A DNA stretch of 41,543 bases, taken from assembly GCA_031275175.1 (NCBI GenBank), contig JAISPD010000029.1, forward strand, positions 1 to 41,543, written 5' to 3'. The stretch is from Mycoplasmataceae bacterium (GTDB taxonomy: Bacteria > Bacillota_I > Bacilli_A > Mycoplasmatales > Mycoplasmoidaceae). The position numbers and the translations under genes were made by a program. Below the pieces are notes generated by a model, which saw nothing but the letters and a program-made list of their open reading frames with translations, made no database searches and was not told the DNA's origin. Of this stretch, positions 10,985 to 19,463 are shown in pieces; position 1 is the stretch's first letter; every line of letters starts with the position of its first letter.

Positions 10985-11581
10985 CTAACCCATTCTATGT
11001 TTCCCCTTTGTGTGTGTGTGTGTGGAGAAGTCTAATAATTTATCCCTATAATATTGATACTGTTTTTTTCTTAATTCTAGTTCTGTTTCTAGTTCTGTTT
11101 CTAGTTCTGTAAACTTATCTAAGATTTTAACAATTTTATTTTGAATTTCTAACGACGGTAAAGGAATAATGATATCATAAATTGCTTTTTTATCTAAGGC
11201 AGGAATTCCTGCGCCTTTTTTTGAATTCATAATAATTTCCTGGCTATTCTTCAGCAAATAATACAAATATTTATTGATTATTTGTGTTTTAGGTTGAACG
11301 ACATAACAATGTGCACCAGCTCAAAATTTTGTTCGTATAAAATTTACATAACCAGCAGAAGCACCCCCTTGGCTGATAATAATTGTATTTTGATTTGCAT
11401 TAAATTCATTTCAAAACCCGGAAGCATGAATGCCCCCATTTATAACTGGATAATTACCAGCATTTAACATTTTTTCTTTGTTCAATTGCGTGCCCTTTAC
11501 AACCGTACAAACAGTTCCGATTTTTACAAATTTCACATCTTTATGACATAATTTTTCAATTATAGTTATGAACTTATTCAT
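10985..11581 (-). CDS. hsdS: HsdS 5' half: first target-recognition domain, type I specificity subunit
   Basis: 198 aa. HsdS chooses the DNA sequence read by the type I complex. The chain contains a first recognition domain (KIGTVCTVVKGTQLNKEK, YPVINGGIHASGFWNEF, ISQGGASAGYVNF, GAGIPALDKKAI) and the central conserved helix (IIIPLPSLEIQNKIVKILDK, TELETELETELELRKKQYQY). After the TG tract it reads a few foreign residues and stops at TAG 10987-10985. With 6 or 9 CA units instead of 8 (minus strand) the frame would open into the second half (EWVSMEQLFKF). ATG 11581 lies 1 nt after the stop of the upstream gene. Confidence 0.85.
11009..11024. repeat. (TG)8 microsatellite inside hsdS
   Basis: Eight TG units on the plus strand, CA units in the coding sense. 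The tract sits between the central conserved helix and the second recognition domain. Frame calculation: 8 units lead to TAG after KGKHRMG; 7 units lead to TAG after KGET; 6 or 9 units join both halves into one protein. Confidence 0.95.
11077..11110. repeat. 12-bp tandem repeat coding TELE units in hsdS
   Basis: CTAGTTCTGTTT repeats nearly three times in phase with the reading frame and encodes TELE-TELE-TELE in the central helix between the recognition domains. In the EcoR124 family, copy number of a four-residue repeat (TAEL) at this place sets the spacing between the two half-sites. A similar role here is inference. Confidence 0.9.
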
Positions 11582-11582
11582 T

Positions 11583-12320
11583 TTATGCGTTTCTATTCAA
11601 AAAAGCAAATATTTCTATACAGACAAAATAAACTCTGTTTATGTACCCGACCTTATTAGTAATAGAAACATATTTTCTATATTCTTCGTTATTATCATTC
11701 TTTTGGTTGTCCTGCGCGTGTCTAACTGCATTCAACATATTTCTATATTTTAACAATTCATCTTCCGAATAAATATTATCAAATATTTCTTTATGCTTGG
11801 GTCCCACCTTATCTATAACTAAGTCTATAATTGGTTTAATATTAATTATTTTTTCATTTATGTTTTTAGAATTTCTATATTTTAAAAAAAGATCATATAT
11901 ATCATCTACATCGTTATCGACTATTTCGGTTTCTTCAAAAGGTATGATTTCATGTTCATTATTCTGCTCAATAATTTTTCATAATGACCAATGGCATATA
12001 GCATGTATTTGATTTAAACATTTTGCACAAAGTTTTTTGTCATGATCAGAATAAGAAGAGGAGTTATAAATATGATAAAAAAATTCATACCAAAAATTAA
12101 ACCATTCTTTTGAATTATGATCAAAATTGGCTAAAAATTGCTTGAGACTCAAAGTGTAATTTTGTAAAAGAAAGTCGTCTATTAGATTGTAGTTTGAATT
12201 GTAGGACATGTGTTCTTCTACATAATTATTAAATTCTTTTATAAGAATATTGCTCATTTCCAATCTATTCAATTTGTCATTATGAAGAATGTTTATTTTA
12301 TTTTTTAGTAAATTACTCAT
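11583..12320 (-). CDS. Unknown protein encoded inside the type I hsd operon
   Basis: 245 aa, not recognised. ATG 12320 is chosen because GAGGT lies 5-6 nt upstream; ATG 12332 is an alternative. It overlaps the end of hsdM by 8 bp and stops 1 nt before the hsdS ATG, so it is locked into the operon. The protein is acidic and rich in Asn, aromatic and charged residues, with no signal peptide or membrane segment. Two compact parts can be seen: an N-terminal helical region with WFNFWYEFFYHIYN and CAKCLNQIHAICHW (three Cys, two His), and a C-terminal helical region with KYRNMLNAVRHAQDN. The latter faintly recalls the RN...H signature of HEPN-type RNases, but spacing is not canonical. A defence-accessory role is suggested only by position. 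Confidence 0.8.
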
Positions 12321-13869
12321 GAAATACCTCATTAATTATTTTTTCTATCTGTTTTCTCAATTCATCTTCTTTAATGACTACTTTTCGAATTTTGTTATTT
12401 AATTGTTTAATATCTATAACTTCTTTAATTTCCAGTTTTTGAACATATTTTGAAACTGATAATTTGTAATCATTACTTGCAATTTCTTGAAAATCAACTA
12501 ATTTACACTTGTATTCTACATTTTTGCGTTTAGTAAATAATTCCAAAATTTGATCAATATTGTTTTTAGTGAGTTTATTCGTTGCATCTTTGCGTTCAAA
12601 CATTTCGGTTGCATCAATAAATAGAACTTTATTTTCTTTCTTATTTTTCTTTAAAACCATAATACAAGTAGCAATAGTAGTGCCAAAAAATAAGTCTTGC
12701 GGTAATTGAATAATACAATCAATAAAATTATTATCAATTAAATATTTTCTAATTTTTTGTTCAGCCCCACCTCTGTACAAAACACCAGGAAAGCAAACAA
12801 TCGCCGCAGTGCCGTTTGTTGCAAGTCAACTTAAACAATGCATGACAAACGCTAAATCTTCTTTTGATTTTGGTGCTAGTACTCCAGCTGGTGCAAATCG
12901 TTCGTCATTAATTAATAATGGGTTGGCATCACCATCTCATTTGTGTGAATAAGGTGGGTTAGATACAATCGCCTCAAACGGTTCGTCATCTCAATGGGCG
13001 GGTTGTAAAATGGTGTCACCACAAGCAATATCAAAATTCGAAAAATTAATATCATGCAAAAACATATTAATCCGACAAAGGTTATAAGTGGTCCGATTTA
13101 TCTCTTGACCGTAAAAACCCTTACTAACATTTTTCTTACCCAAAATCTTTGCAAATTTAAGCAATAATGACCCCGAACCACATGCTGGATCATATACTTT
13201 GTTGACACTCGTTTTATCAACAACGCATATTTTTGCTAATAATTCAGAAACTTCTTGGGGTGTAAAATATTCGCCACCCGATTTACCAGCTTGCGATGCA
13301 TACATCCCCATGAGATATTCGTACGCATCACCGAACATATCTATACTATTATCATGATAATGACCAATATTTAAATCGTTAATTGATATCAATAATTTTT
13401 CTAACAATTTATTCCGCTCATCAATGGTATTACCGATTTTTTTAGAATTGGTATCAAAATCGTCAAACAAACCCTTAATCTTCTTTTCGCTTTCTGTTCC
13501 TATTGCTGATGCTTCAATTGACTTGAAAATATCAAATAAATGTTCATTTAAATGTTCTTTAAATTGACGATTACTTAATTTCTTGACAACATTAGTGAAC
13601 AGCTGACTTGGATAAATAAAAAAACCCTTATCATTAATTATGTCTTTTTTACCATATTCTGCTTGTTCGTCAGACAACATCTTATAATCAATATCTTTTT
13701 CAGTAGAATTAATAAAATGTGTTAAATTTTCACTTATAAAACGATAGAAAAGTGTCCCCAATATATATTGTTTGAAATCTCATCCATCTACAGCATTACG
13801 CAATTGTTCAGCTATTTTTCAAATTATTCTAAACAGTTCATTTCTTTCTTGTTCTTTGGTATTAGACAT
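12313..13869 (-). CDS. hsdM: Type I DNA adenine methyltransferase subunit HsdM
   Basis: 518 aa, full family length. HsdM transfers a methyl group from S-adenosylmethionine to adenine N6 at sites chosen by HsdS. The N-terminal helical domain begins [20 protein letters not shown]. The catalytic domain has the SAM-binding motif [10 protein letters not shown] (from Asp227), [20 protein letters not shown] and the adenine motif NPPY (from Asn304), then [18 protein letters not shown]. The start is supported by AAGGAG 8 nt upstream. ATG 13869 lies within the last codons of the ATPase gene (8-bp overlap), and the 3' end overlaps the following unknown gene, so translation is probably coupled on both sides. 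The gene looks intact. Confidence 0.96.
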
Positions 13870-15106
13870 CTATTTTCTCCTTTCCTAATAATCAATTAAT
13901 CATATTAACAATTCTCACGCCTTCAACTGTGTAATCAGATTTATCATACCGCGAAATAACGATTCGCTCATAAGGCTCTTTGCAAAGTAACAAATTACCA
14001 ATTTCAGCATTTTGGTTGCTGGATGTAATTTTTTCGGTAACTTGAATAAATTTTCTTAATTTACCGTTCTTACTTTCAACTATAAAATCTATCTCTCTCC
14101 CATCGTGAAATTTATAGCCATATAAATTACATCCCAATCTTTTGAATTCGCAAAATACTAGATTTTCAAGGGAGTAACCTCTATCTAAATTAAATTTGGC
14201 ACTAATATTCCTAATTCCAACATCAATTGAAAAATATCTACCCGATGTCTCCAAAACTTTTTTTCCTTTTAAATTAAAATAATCACTACGATATATCAAA
14301 TTAGCATCTATCATCCATTTTATGTAACGATCAACGGTTTTATCGGTAGTAGTAGATTTATTATTGCTCTGAAGATAATTGGCAATCTTATTTGCTGATG
14401 TTTGTTTACCTATATTATCAAATATATAATTAGTTATTCGTTTGAATTCTGACACATTTTTTTTAAGATTATGTCTATTTTTAATATCTTTATTAATAAC
14501 ATCGTCTAGAATTTTAGTTAATTGGTCCTTAATTATTATTTCATTATTTCATTTAGATAATAAAATAGGTAATCCACCATATTGAATGTATTGCTCAAAC
14601 ATATCATTAACTGATGCAAAACTAATGTCATTTATTTTGAAATATTCAAAGTATTCATGAAATGAAAAAGGGAATACATGGATTTCTAAATATCTTCCAG
14701 TAAATAAACTACCCAATTCATCACTAAACATTTTTGAATTTGAACCAGTCAAAACAATATCAAATTTTATTTTTTTATTCTCAAATAAAGTGATTACGCA
14801 ATTTTCAAAGTTTTTTATTTCTTGTATTTCATCAAGGAATACATAATTCACTTTATTTTGAACGGCATTATTTTCAATTTCTTTAGTTAGTTTTTTTCAA
14901 TTAAATTTATCTGCAATGAGTTTATCATTGAAATCATAATCAATGACCTGATTGTCATTTATTCCAAATTCACGAATCAGAATGTCTTTGTATTGGCTCA
15001 AAAGTGTGGATTTACCGCATCTTCTTACACCAGTTAGTATTTTTATATAATGTACATCTTTAAGAGATTTTAATTTTTCCAAATATTCATTTCTAATCAC
15101 TTCCAT
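13862..15106 (-). CDS. DUF4143-type AAA ATPase, first gene of the hsd operon
   Basis: 414 aa. Walker A GVRRCGKST (26-34), Walker B NYVFLDEIQEI, a sensor-like LTGSNSKM, and then an AAA-associated C-terminal part with FHDGREIDFIVESKNGKLRK, which resembles the degenerate nuclease-like fold of DUF4143 proteins. Members are widespread in anaerobes and Mollicutes; their substrate is mostly unknown. The apparent end at a TGA is not an end: with TGA as Trp the protein adds [10 protein letters not shown] and stops at TAA 13864-13862, overlapping the hsdM start by 8 bp and containing its ribosome binding site. The start ATG 15106 has no Shine-Dalgarno, and a TATAAT lies 8 nt before it. Placement suggests co-expression with the type I system. 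Confidence 0.88.
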
Positions 15107-15114
15107 AAGGACAC

Positions 15115-15120
15115 ATTATA
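15115..15120 (-). promoter_or_regulatory. -10 box of the ATPase-hsd operon (leaderless arrangement)
   Basis: Perfect TATAAT on the minus strand, separated by 8 nt from ATG 15106. A transcript starting at the usual distance would begin at or within 1-2 nt of the start codon. No convincing -35 hexamer is visible. Confidence 0.5.
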
Positions 15121-15139
15121 CATAAAATATCAATAAATA

Positions 15140-15171
15140 ACGTAAAAAATATAAATTTAATAGTTTTACGT
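15140..15171. repeat. Inverted repeat upstream of the hsd operon
   Basis: ACGTAAAA (15140-15147) and TTTTACGT (15164-15171) are perfect 8-bp inverted arms separated by 16 bp of A/T sequence. They lie 20-51 bp upstream of the -10 box of the ATPase-hsd operon. This could be an operator for a dimeric regulator or a remnant; no regulator gene is adjacent. Confidence 0.4.
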
Positions 15172-15248
15172 CATAATAATTAATTTGCAGGAAAAAAATA
15201 ATATCGCCCTCTTTGAATTATGAAACATCTACCCCCTCTAAGTAGATC

Positions 15249-16600
15249 GCACCCATTTAAGCAGACAACTTTTGATTGTTCATATGTAAATATAATAGAT
15301 TACCCATATTTTTGTAGTTTCCATTCATGACGCGCATTAAAAGCATGCATTGTTGTTGATACTCTTCAGGGGTTAAATAACCTAATTGACTTTGAATTCG
15401 TCCATTGTTATATCATTATAAATATTTTTCAGCTTCTAGACGAATTCTATCAATTGTTCGTTTGTTTAGTGGAATTTTGTAAAAACATTCAGTTTTAAAG
15501 TTGGATCAAAAAAACTCAATTGGTCTGTTGTCTAGCGATTTACCTTTGCTTCCCATTGATAATCTAATGTTATGATTTTTACAATATTCTTTGTATCCGT
15601 TACTCACATACAAGCTACCATGATCTGAATGAGAGATACAATTACTAACATTAGCTTCATAAATTGATGCATCCCTAATTTTAAGTCGTTTTTTGTATCA
15701 ATTACAAGGCCAGATGTCTTAGTTCCACATAAGTCGATGTAAGCAGAAGCATAAAAAAAGCCAGATGAACTATGTGGCGTTTCCAAATATGTAGTATCAG
15801 TAGAAAATATTGTTTTTGGAATGCAACTGTTAAAATTTCCTTTGAGTAAATCTTTATATTCCTCATTTTTGGTTTTTTGGATCGTAACGTTTTAATTTCC
15901 TTTTAATTAACGATTTAATATTGTATTTATGGCATATATTTTGAATTCGCTTATGATTAACATTCTTTCATGCCTCAATTTTTCTTAGCGAATGATAAAT
16001 TTTACGATATCCATAATTCTTATTAGATAGCCTTCATATATACAAAATCTTTTCAAATAATTTATCCTCTAAATGAATGTTTATTAATTCTTGTTTACTA
16101 CGTTTATCGTAAAATGTACTTCTTGATAATTCTAAAATGTATAAAAGTTTTCGAATACTTATACAACATTCAGAACATTTATCTTTAATGTCATTTTTTT
16201 TAATTTTACCGATCTTTTCTTTGATTATTTCTTGTTGAATTTTTACGATTTCTATCAGTTCGTTACGGGAATAATCTTCAGGGAATCGTATTTGTTTTTT
16301 GTTTGTCACATATTTAAATATGTAAGTATTATCTTTTGAAAAAAGTTTATTTCATCTCTTTAACATCTCAATCCCTGGTCGGTATAAATGTCGGCATTTA
16401 CCTTTTTAATCCCTTTAGATTCATAAATATATTTTTACTCATATTTAACCAATTTATTTCTAAAAATAATTGAATTTAATAATTTGGGTGAGATTCCTAT
16501 ATTGTAATCCACCAATAATCTTAATTTAAGATTTATGTCTTTAATTTTGTCCATTTGTTGCTCCTTTTTTGAGCAACAGGTTGTCTACATTATGGGGTGC
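15249..16600. mobile_element. IS3-family (IS150-like) insertion element, decayed
   Basis: About 1.35 kb. The imperfect inverted ends are related: GCACCCATTTAAGCAGACAAC at the left and, reversed, GCACCCCATAATGTAGACAAC at the right. The interior codes on the minus strand for orfA-like and orfB-like transposase segments with several frame breaks. The right end abuts an IS30 C-terminal coding fragment at 16601, so this element probably inserted into an older IS30 copy. No target duplication could be confirmed. Confidence 0.75.
15257..16554 (-). pseudogene. IS3-family transposase (orfA/orfB), frameshifted
   Basis: Starts at ATG 16554 (MDKIKDINLKLRLLVDYNIG), stops in frame at TAA 16437-16435, and resumes in other frames. 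The orfB part reads ELSRSTFYDKRS and NKNYGYRKIYHSLRKIEAW, then shifts frame at an A6 tract near 15880. It continues with IFSTDTTYLETP and DLCGTKTSGLVIDTKNDLK, shifts again near 15675, and ends with SNCISHSDHGSLYVSNGY, SKGKSLDNRPIEFFWSNFK and YNNGRIQSQLGYLTPEEY. The catalytic D, D and E positions are still recognisable. At least three lesions make it a pseudogene, although orfA/orfB programmed frameshifting is normal in this family. Confidence 0.8.
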
Positions 16601-16873
16601 AGTTTATGCTGTGAATTTAATATTAAACGTACAAAGATTTTCTTCGCCCGGCCTTATAGATCTAATGATCGAGCAATAAACGAAAACAACAATAAGATGG
16701 TTCGAAAATTCTTTGGCAAGAGAACAAACTTTGATAATGTAACAGAAAAAAATATACAAATTGTTAATATGTTAATAAACCTTACGCATAGGAAAAGATT
16801 AAATGGTGAAATGTCTTATAGTACATCAACTATAATTCAGCAGTCAAACATAAAGTGTTGCACTTGGATTTAA
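16601..16873 (+). pseudogene. IS30 transposase, C-terminal fragment
   Basis: 90 codons, in frame to TAA 16871-16873: CCEFNIKRTKIFFARPYRSN, then NENNNKMVRKFFGKRTNF (with the catalytic Glu region) and NMLINLTHRKRLNG, ending SNIKCCTWI. The upstream part, with the HTH and first Asp residues, is absent because the IS3-family element abuts at 16600. The end sequence after the stop (to about 16882) matches the corresponding end of the copy at 40719 onward. Confidence 0.8.
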
Positions 16874-16906
16874 AACTTGCGTCTTTTAGAATATTAAAAA
16901 TTGTAA

Positions 16907-16935
16907 TTGACAAATTAAATAATACATAGTAATAT
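16907..16935 (+). promoter_or_regulatory. Promoter of the S10 ribosomal protein operon
   Basis: Perfect -35 TTGACA (16907-16912), exactly 17 bp, then TAATAT (16930-16935). Expected start point is about 16941-16943, giving a 110-nt leader. It is the best -35 seen in the window, fitting a strongly expressed operon. It begins about 25 bp after the IS30 fragment's end. Confidence 0.75.
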
Positions 16936-16940
16936 TAGTG

Positions 16941-17015
16941 TCCCTATGGATTTTAAAGATTGCCGATACACCATAAAGTGTTGTCAAGTGTCGGGTAACT
17001 TTGAAATCACAGGGA
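16941..17015 (+). promoter_or_regulatory. Long hairpin at the 5' end of the S10 operon mRNA
   Basis: Arm 16941-16971 pairs with 16988-17015 around a 16-nt loop. From the base: TCCCTATG with CACAGGGA, ATTTTAAAG with CTTTGAAAT, and ATTGCC with GGGTAAC. The top closes with CAC/GTG after small bulges, about 25 base pairs in all. It starts at the predicted transcription start and ends 36 nt before the rpsJ ATG. No U-run follows, so it is not a simple terminator. A leader element for autoregulation or mRNA stability is likely but unproven. Confidence 0.6.
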
Positions 17016-17051
17016 TTTGAAAGTAAATTTTATGGACAACAAGAAAACATT

Positions 17052-17354
17052 ATGAATCAAGAATTAAGAATTAAATTATTTTCTTATGACCACGATCTTC
17101 TAGATAAGTCAGTTAAGAAAATAATTGAAATTGCTCGCAATTACAATTGCGGTATTAGAGGCCCAGTTCCTTTACCAACTAAGAAGGAAATTTTTACTAT
17201 TTGTCGTTCAGTTCATGTAGACAAACCTTCGCGTGAACAATTTGAACGTCGTACACATAAGCGTCTAATTATTCTAAACAAGACTAATGCACAAACGATT
17301 GATGCTTTAAGACGTCTTGTAATTCCTACAGGAGTTCGCATCGAATTACACTAG
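17052..17354 (+). CDS. rpsJ: Ribosomal protein S10 (uS10)
   Basis: 100 aa, normal length. A 30S head protein, also the NusE partner in antitermination. [39 protein letters not shown] and the end [14 protein letters not shown] are family signatures. ATG 17052 is chosen because the protein then starts at the usual place; a TTG at 17001 would add 17 residues that overlap the leader hairpin. No clear Shine-Dalgarno is present, unlike most genes downstream. First gene of the S10-spc operon. Confidence 0.97.
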   Translation: MNQELRIKLFSYDHDLLDKSVKKIIEIARNYNCGIRGPVPLPTKKEIFTICRSVHVDKPSREQFERRTHKRLIILNKTNAQTIDALRRLVIPTGVRIELH

Positions 17355-17380
17355 TGTTGTAATTCCAAGAGGTAAAAGTT

Positions 17381-18268
17381 ATGAAATATATTATAGGAAC
17401 TAAAATTGGTATGCTGCAGTTGTTTGACATTAATGGTAAACAATTAGCGACAACAATTATTCATTGCGAACCAAATAAAGTATTAGAAGTTAAAACAGCA
17501 GCTAAGCACCATAAAGAGGGTGTGAAAATCGGTTATTTAACTACTAATCAAAATCGTGTAAACAGACCAAAAGCTGGTATTTTTAAAAAAGTTAATTCGC
17601 CTGTCAAACAATACATTAAAACTTTTAGTGGTATTAATGGATATAACGTTGGTGATGAAATTAAAGTAAGTAGTTTTAGCAAAGGTGAATATGTTGATAT
17701 TCAAGGCGTTACTAAAGGGCATGGTTTTACTGGAGCAATTAAACGTTGAAATTTCAAAATAGGTCCATTATCTCACGGTGCAGGGTATGTGCATCGTTAC
17801 CAAGGGTCAGTGGCTTTTGGTCGTGGTGGTAGTGCGCCTCAACGAGTGCCAAAAGGGAAAAAAATGGCAGGCCATTATGGACACGAAACTTGCACCATAC
17901 AAAATTTAATTGTGTTAGATGTTATTCCTAACCGAGATTTAATGTTGATATTAGGTGCAATACCAGGAAATGCAGGTAGTGTTGTGACAATTAAATCTTC
18001 AATGAAAAATATTGATAAGAAAAAAGAATTCACAATCATTACCAAAGAAATTCAAGAAGAAATTTTACGTCAAAACGAAAACTTGGAAGACAAAGAAGCT
18101 TTACATGCTGCAAATGAAGCTGCTGAAGCAATTGCTAAAAAAGAAGCGGAAGCAGAAGAAGCACGTAAGGCTGCAGAAGCAGTTGCACGTGAAAAAGAAA
18201 AACAAGCAGCTGAAAAAGCAACTAAGGCTGCAGATACCACTGCTAAACCAACCGGAGAGAAGAAATAG
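17381..18268 (+). CDS. rplC: Ribosomal protein L3 (uL3) with long C-terminal tail
   Basis: 295 aa against about 210 in most bacteria. A 50S protein near the peptidyl transferase centre; KGHGFTGAIKRWNF (Trp by TGA), LSHGAGYVHRYQGSV and GKKMAGHYGHETCTIQN are visible. The last ~80 residues are Ala/Glu/Lys-rich (AIAKKEAEAEEARKAAEAVA) and predict a charged coiled coil. AGAGGT lies 8 nt upstream of the start. 26 bp follow rpsJ; rplD follows after 9 bp. Confidence 0.97.
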
Positions 18269-18277
18269 GAGCCTGTT

Positions 18278-18913
18278 ATGACTAAATTAAAATTAATAGA
18301 TCTTATGGGTAAAACGATTGGTGATGTTGAAGTACCAGCGGAATTAGTCGTGGAAAAACCTCATAAGCAAGCAATGTTTCAAACCGTTGTTACTGAACAA
18401 GCAAGTTGACGCCAAGGTACTCACGGCACTTTAACAAAAGGTGAAGTGCGTGGTGGAGGGCGTAAGCCATTTGCACAAAAGCATACAGGTAACGCGAGAC
18501 AAGGTTCCATTAGAAATCCTCACTATGTTGGTGGTGGAGTAGTTTTTGGACCAAAACCTAATCATAATTATGCTATAGGTACAAATGCAAAAATTGTTAA
18601 ATTGGCAGTAAAATCTGCTTTTAGTTTGAAATTAAAAACAAATGCAATTTATGTTTTAGATGATAAGGCAAATACCAACAAGCCTAGTACTAAAGTGATC
18701 GCCAACTTATTGAAATCATTAAAAGTGTTACAACAAAAAACTCTATTTATTTTTAATAATGAAAACGCAGAAAAGTTAATTAAGTCGGCAAAAAATATTT
18801 ATCGAGTGGTTAGCAAAAAAGCACACCAAGTTTCAGCACGTGATTTAATGCATGCCAATCTTTTAGTTATTCAAGCTAGTGCTTTGAAAAGCTTAGTGAA
18901 AGTGGTGAGTTAA
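18278..18913 (+). CDS. rplD: Ribosomal protein L4 (uL4)
   Basis: 211 aa. A 50S exit-tunnel protein that in several bacteria also represses its own S10 operon through the leader RNA. The tunnel loop reads RQGTHGTLTKGEVRGGGRKP and QKHTGNARQGSIRNP. The start at 18278 (MTKLKLIDLMGK) follows TAGGAG. The N-terminal part contains one TGA Trp (ASWRQG), so a reader using the standard code would wrongly start it at 18446. Given the hairpin at 16941-17015, an L4-type feedback is possible but not shown. Confidence 0.97.
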
Positions 18914-18915
18914 TT

Positions 18916-19458
18916 ATGGAATTTACAAGAATTATTTTATATCCTTTACATACAGAGAAAACATATACATTTGGTGCTTTGGAACAAAAAAAATATGCTT
19001 TTGCAGTTGATGTGAAAGCAACTAAATATGATATCAATATTGCTTTTGAATCAATTTATGGAATTCATCCTGTGAAAATTGCTACACAAATTCGTAAGGT
19101 TGCTAGGGTGCGTACTGGGACAATGAAACCAGGATTTTCCAAGTTAACTAAAATAGCATTGATTACCCTACCAAAGGGCACGGATATTGCTGCAAGCAAT
19201 AAAGAACTTCCTAAGGGAGTAGAGAACACTAAAAAAGTAGAAAAATCATCTGAGATGAAGAAAAAAGAAATTGGTGTTGCTGCTGAAAAAGATGTAAAAA
19301 TAAAATCACCATCGGCTGATGTTTCTGAAAAAAAACAACATAAAACTGTTAAAAGTAAAAAAGCAAGTACTTCTAGCAAAGCAGCAACATCAGTTGATGT
19401 TAAGAAAAAACATGCTGCTCCTAAAAAATCACTGACTACAAAAGAGGAGACTAAGTAA
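18916..19458 (+). CDS. rplW: Ribosomal protein L23 (uL23) with C-terminal tail
   Basis: 180 aa against about 95-100. A 50S protein at the tunnel exit, where SRP and trigger factor dock. The core is residues 1-95 ([20 protein letters not shown], then [20 protein letters not shown]). The remaining ~85 residues are Lys/Ser/Ala-rich and low in complexity ([20 protein letters not shown]). It starts 2 bp after the rplD stop. Confidence 0.95.
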   Translation: MEFTRIILYPLHTEKTYTFGALEQKKYAFAVDVKATKYDINIAFESIYGIHPVKIATQIRKVARVRTGTMKPGFSKLTKIALITLPKGTDIAASNKELPKGVENTKKVEKSSEMKKKEIGVAAEKDVKIKSPSADVSEKKQHKTVKSKKASTSSKAATSVDVKKKHAAPKKSLTTKEETK

Positions 19459-19463
19459 TTAAT

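Noticed and set aside
15249-16600. Programmed frameshift only, with an active IS3 element
   Set aside because: Beyond an orfA/orfB shift there are further shifts near 15880 and 15675 within orfB and an early stop in orfA.
16941-17015. A Rho-independent terminator for the IS30 fragment
   Set aside because: There is no U-run after the stem, and it starts at the predicted S10 operon transcription start.
18012-18281. A Lys-rich reading frame inside the rplC 3' end
   Set aside because: It is the +1 shadow of the repetitive Ala/Glu/Lys tail of L3 and has no ribosome binding site of its own.
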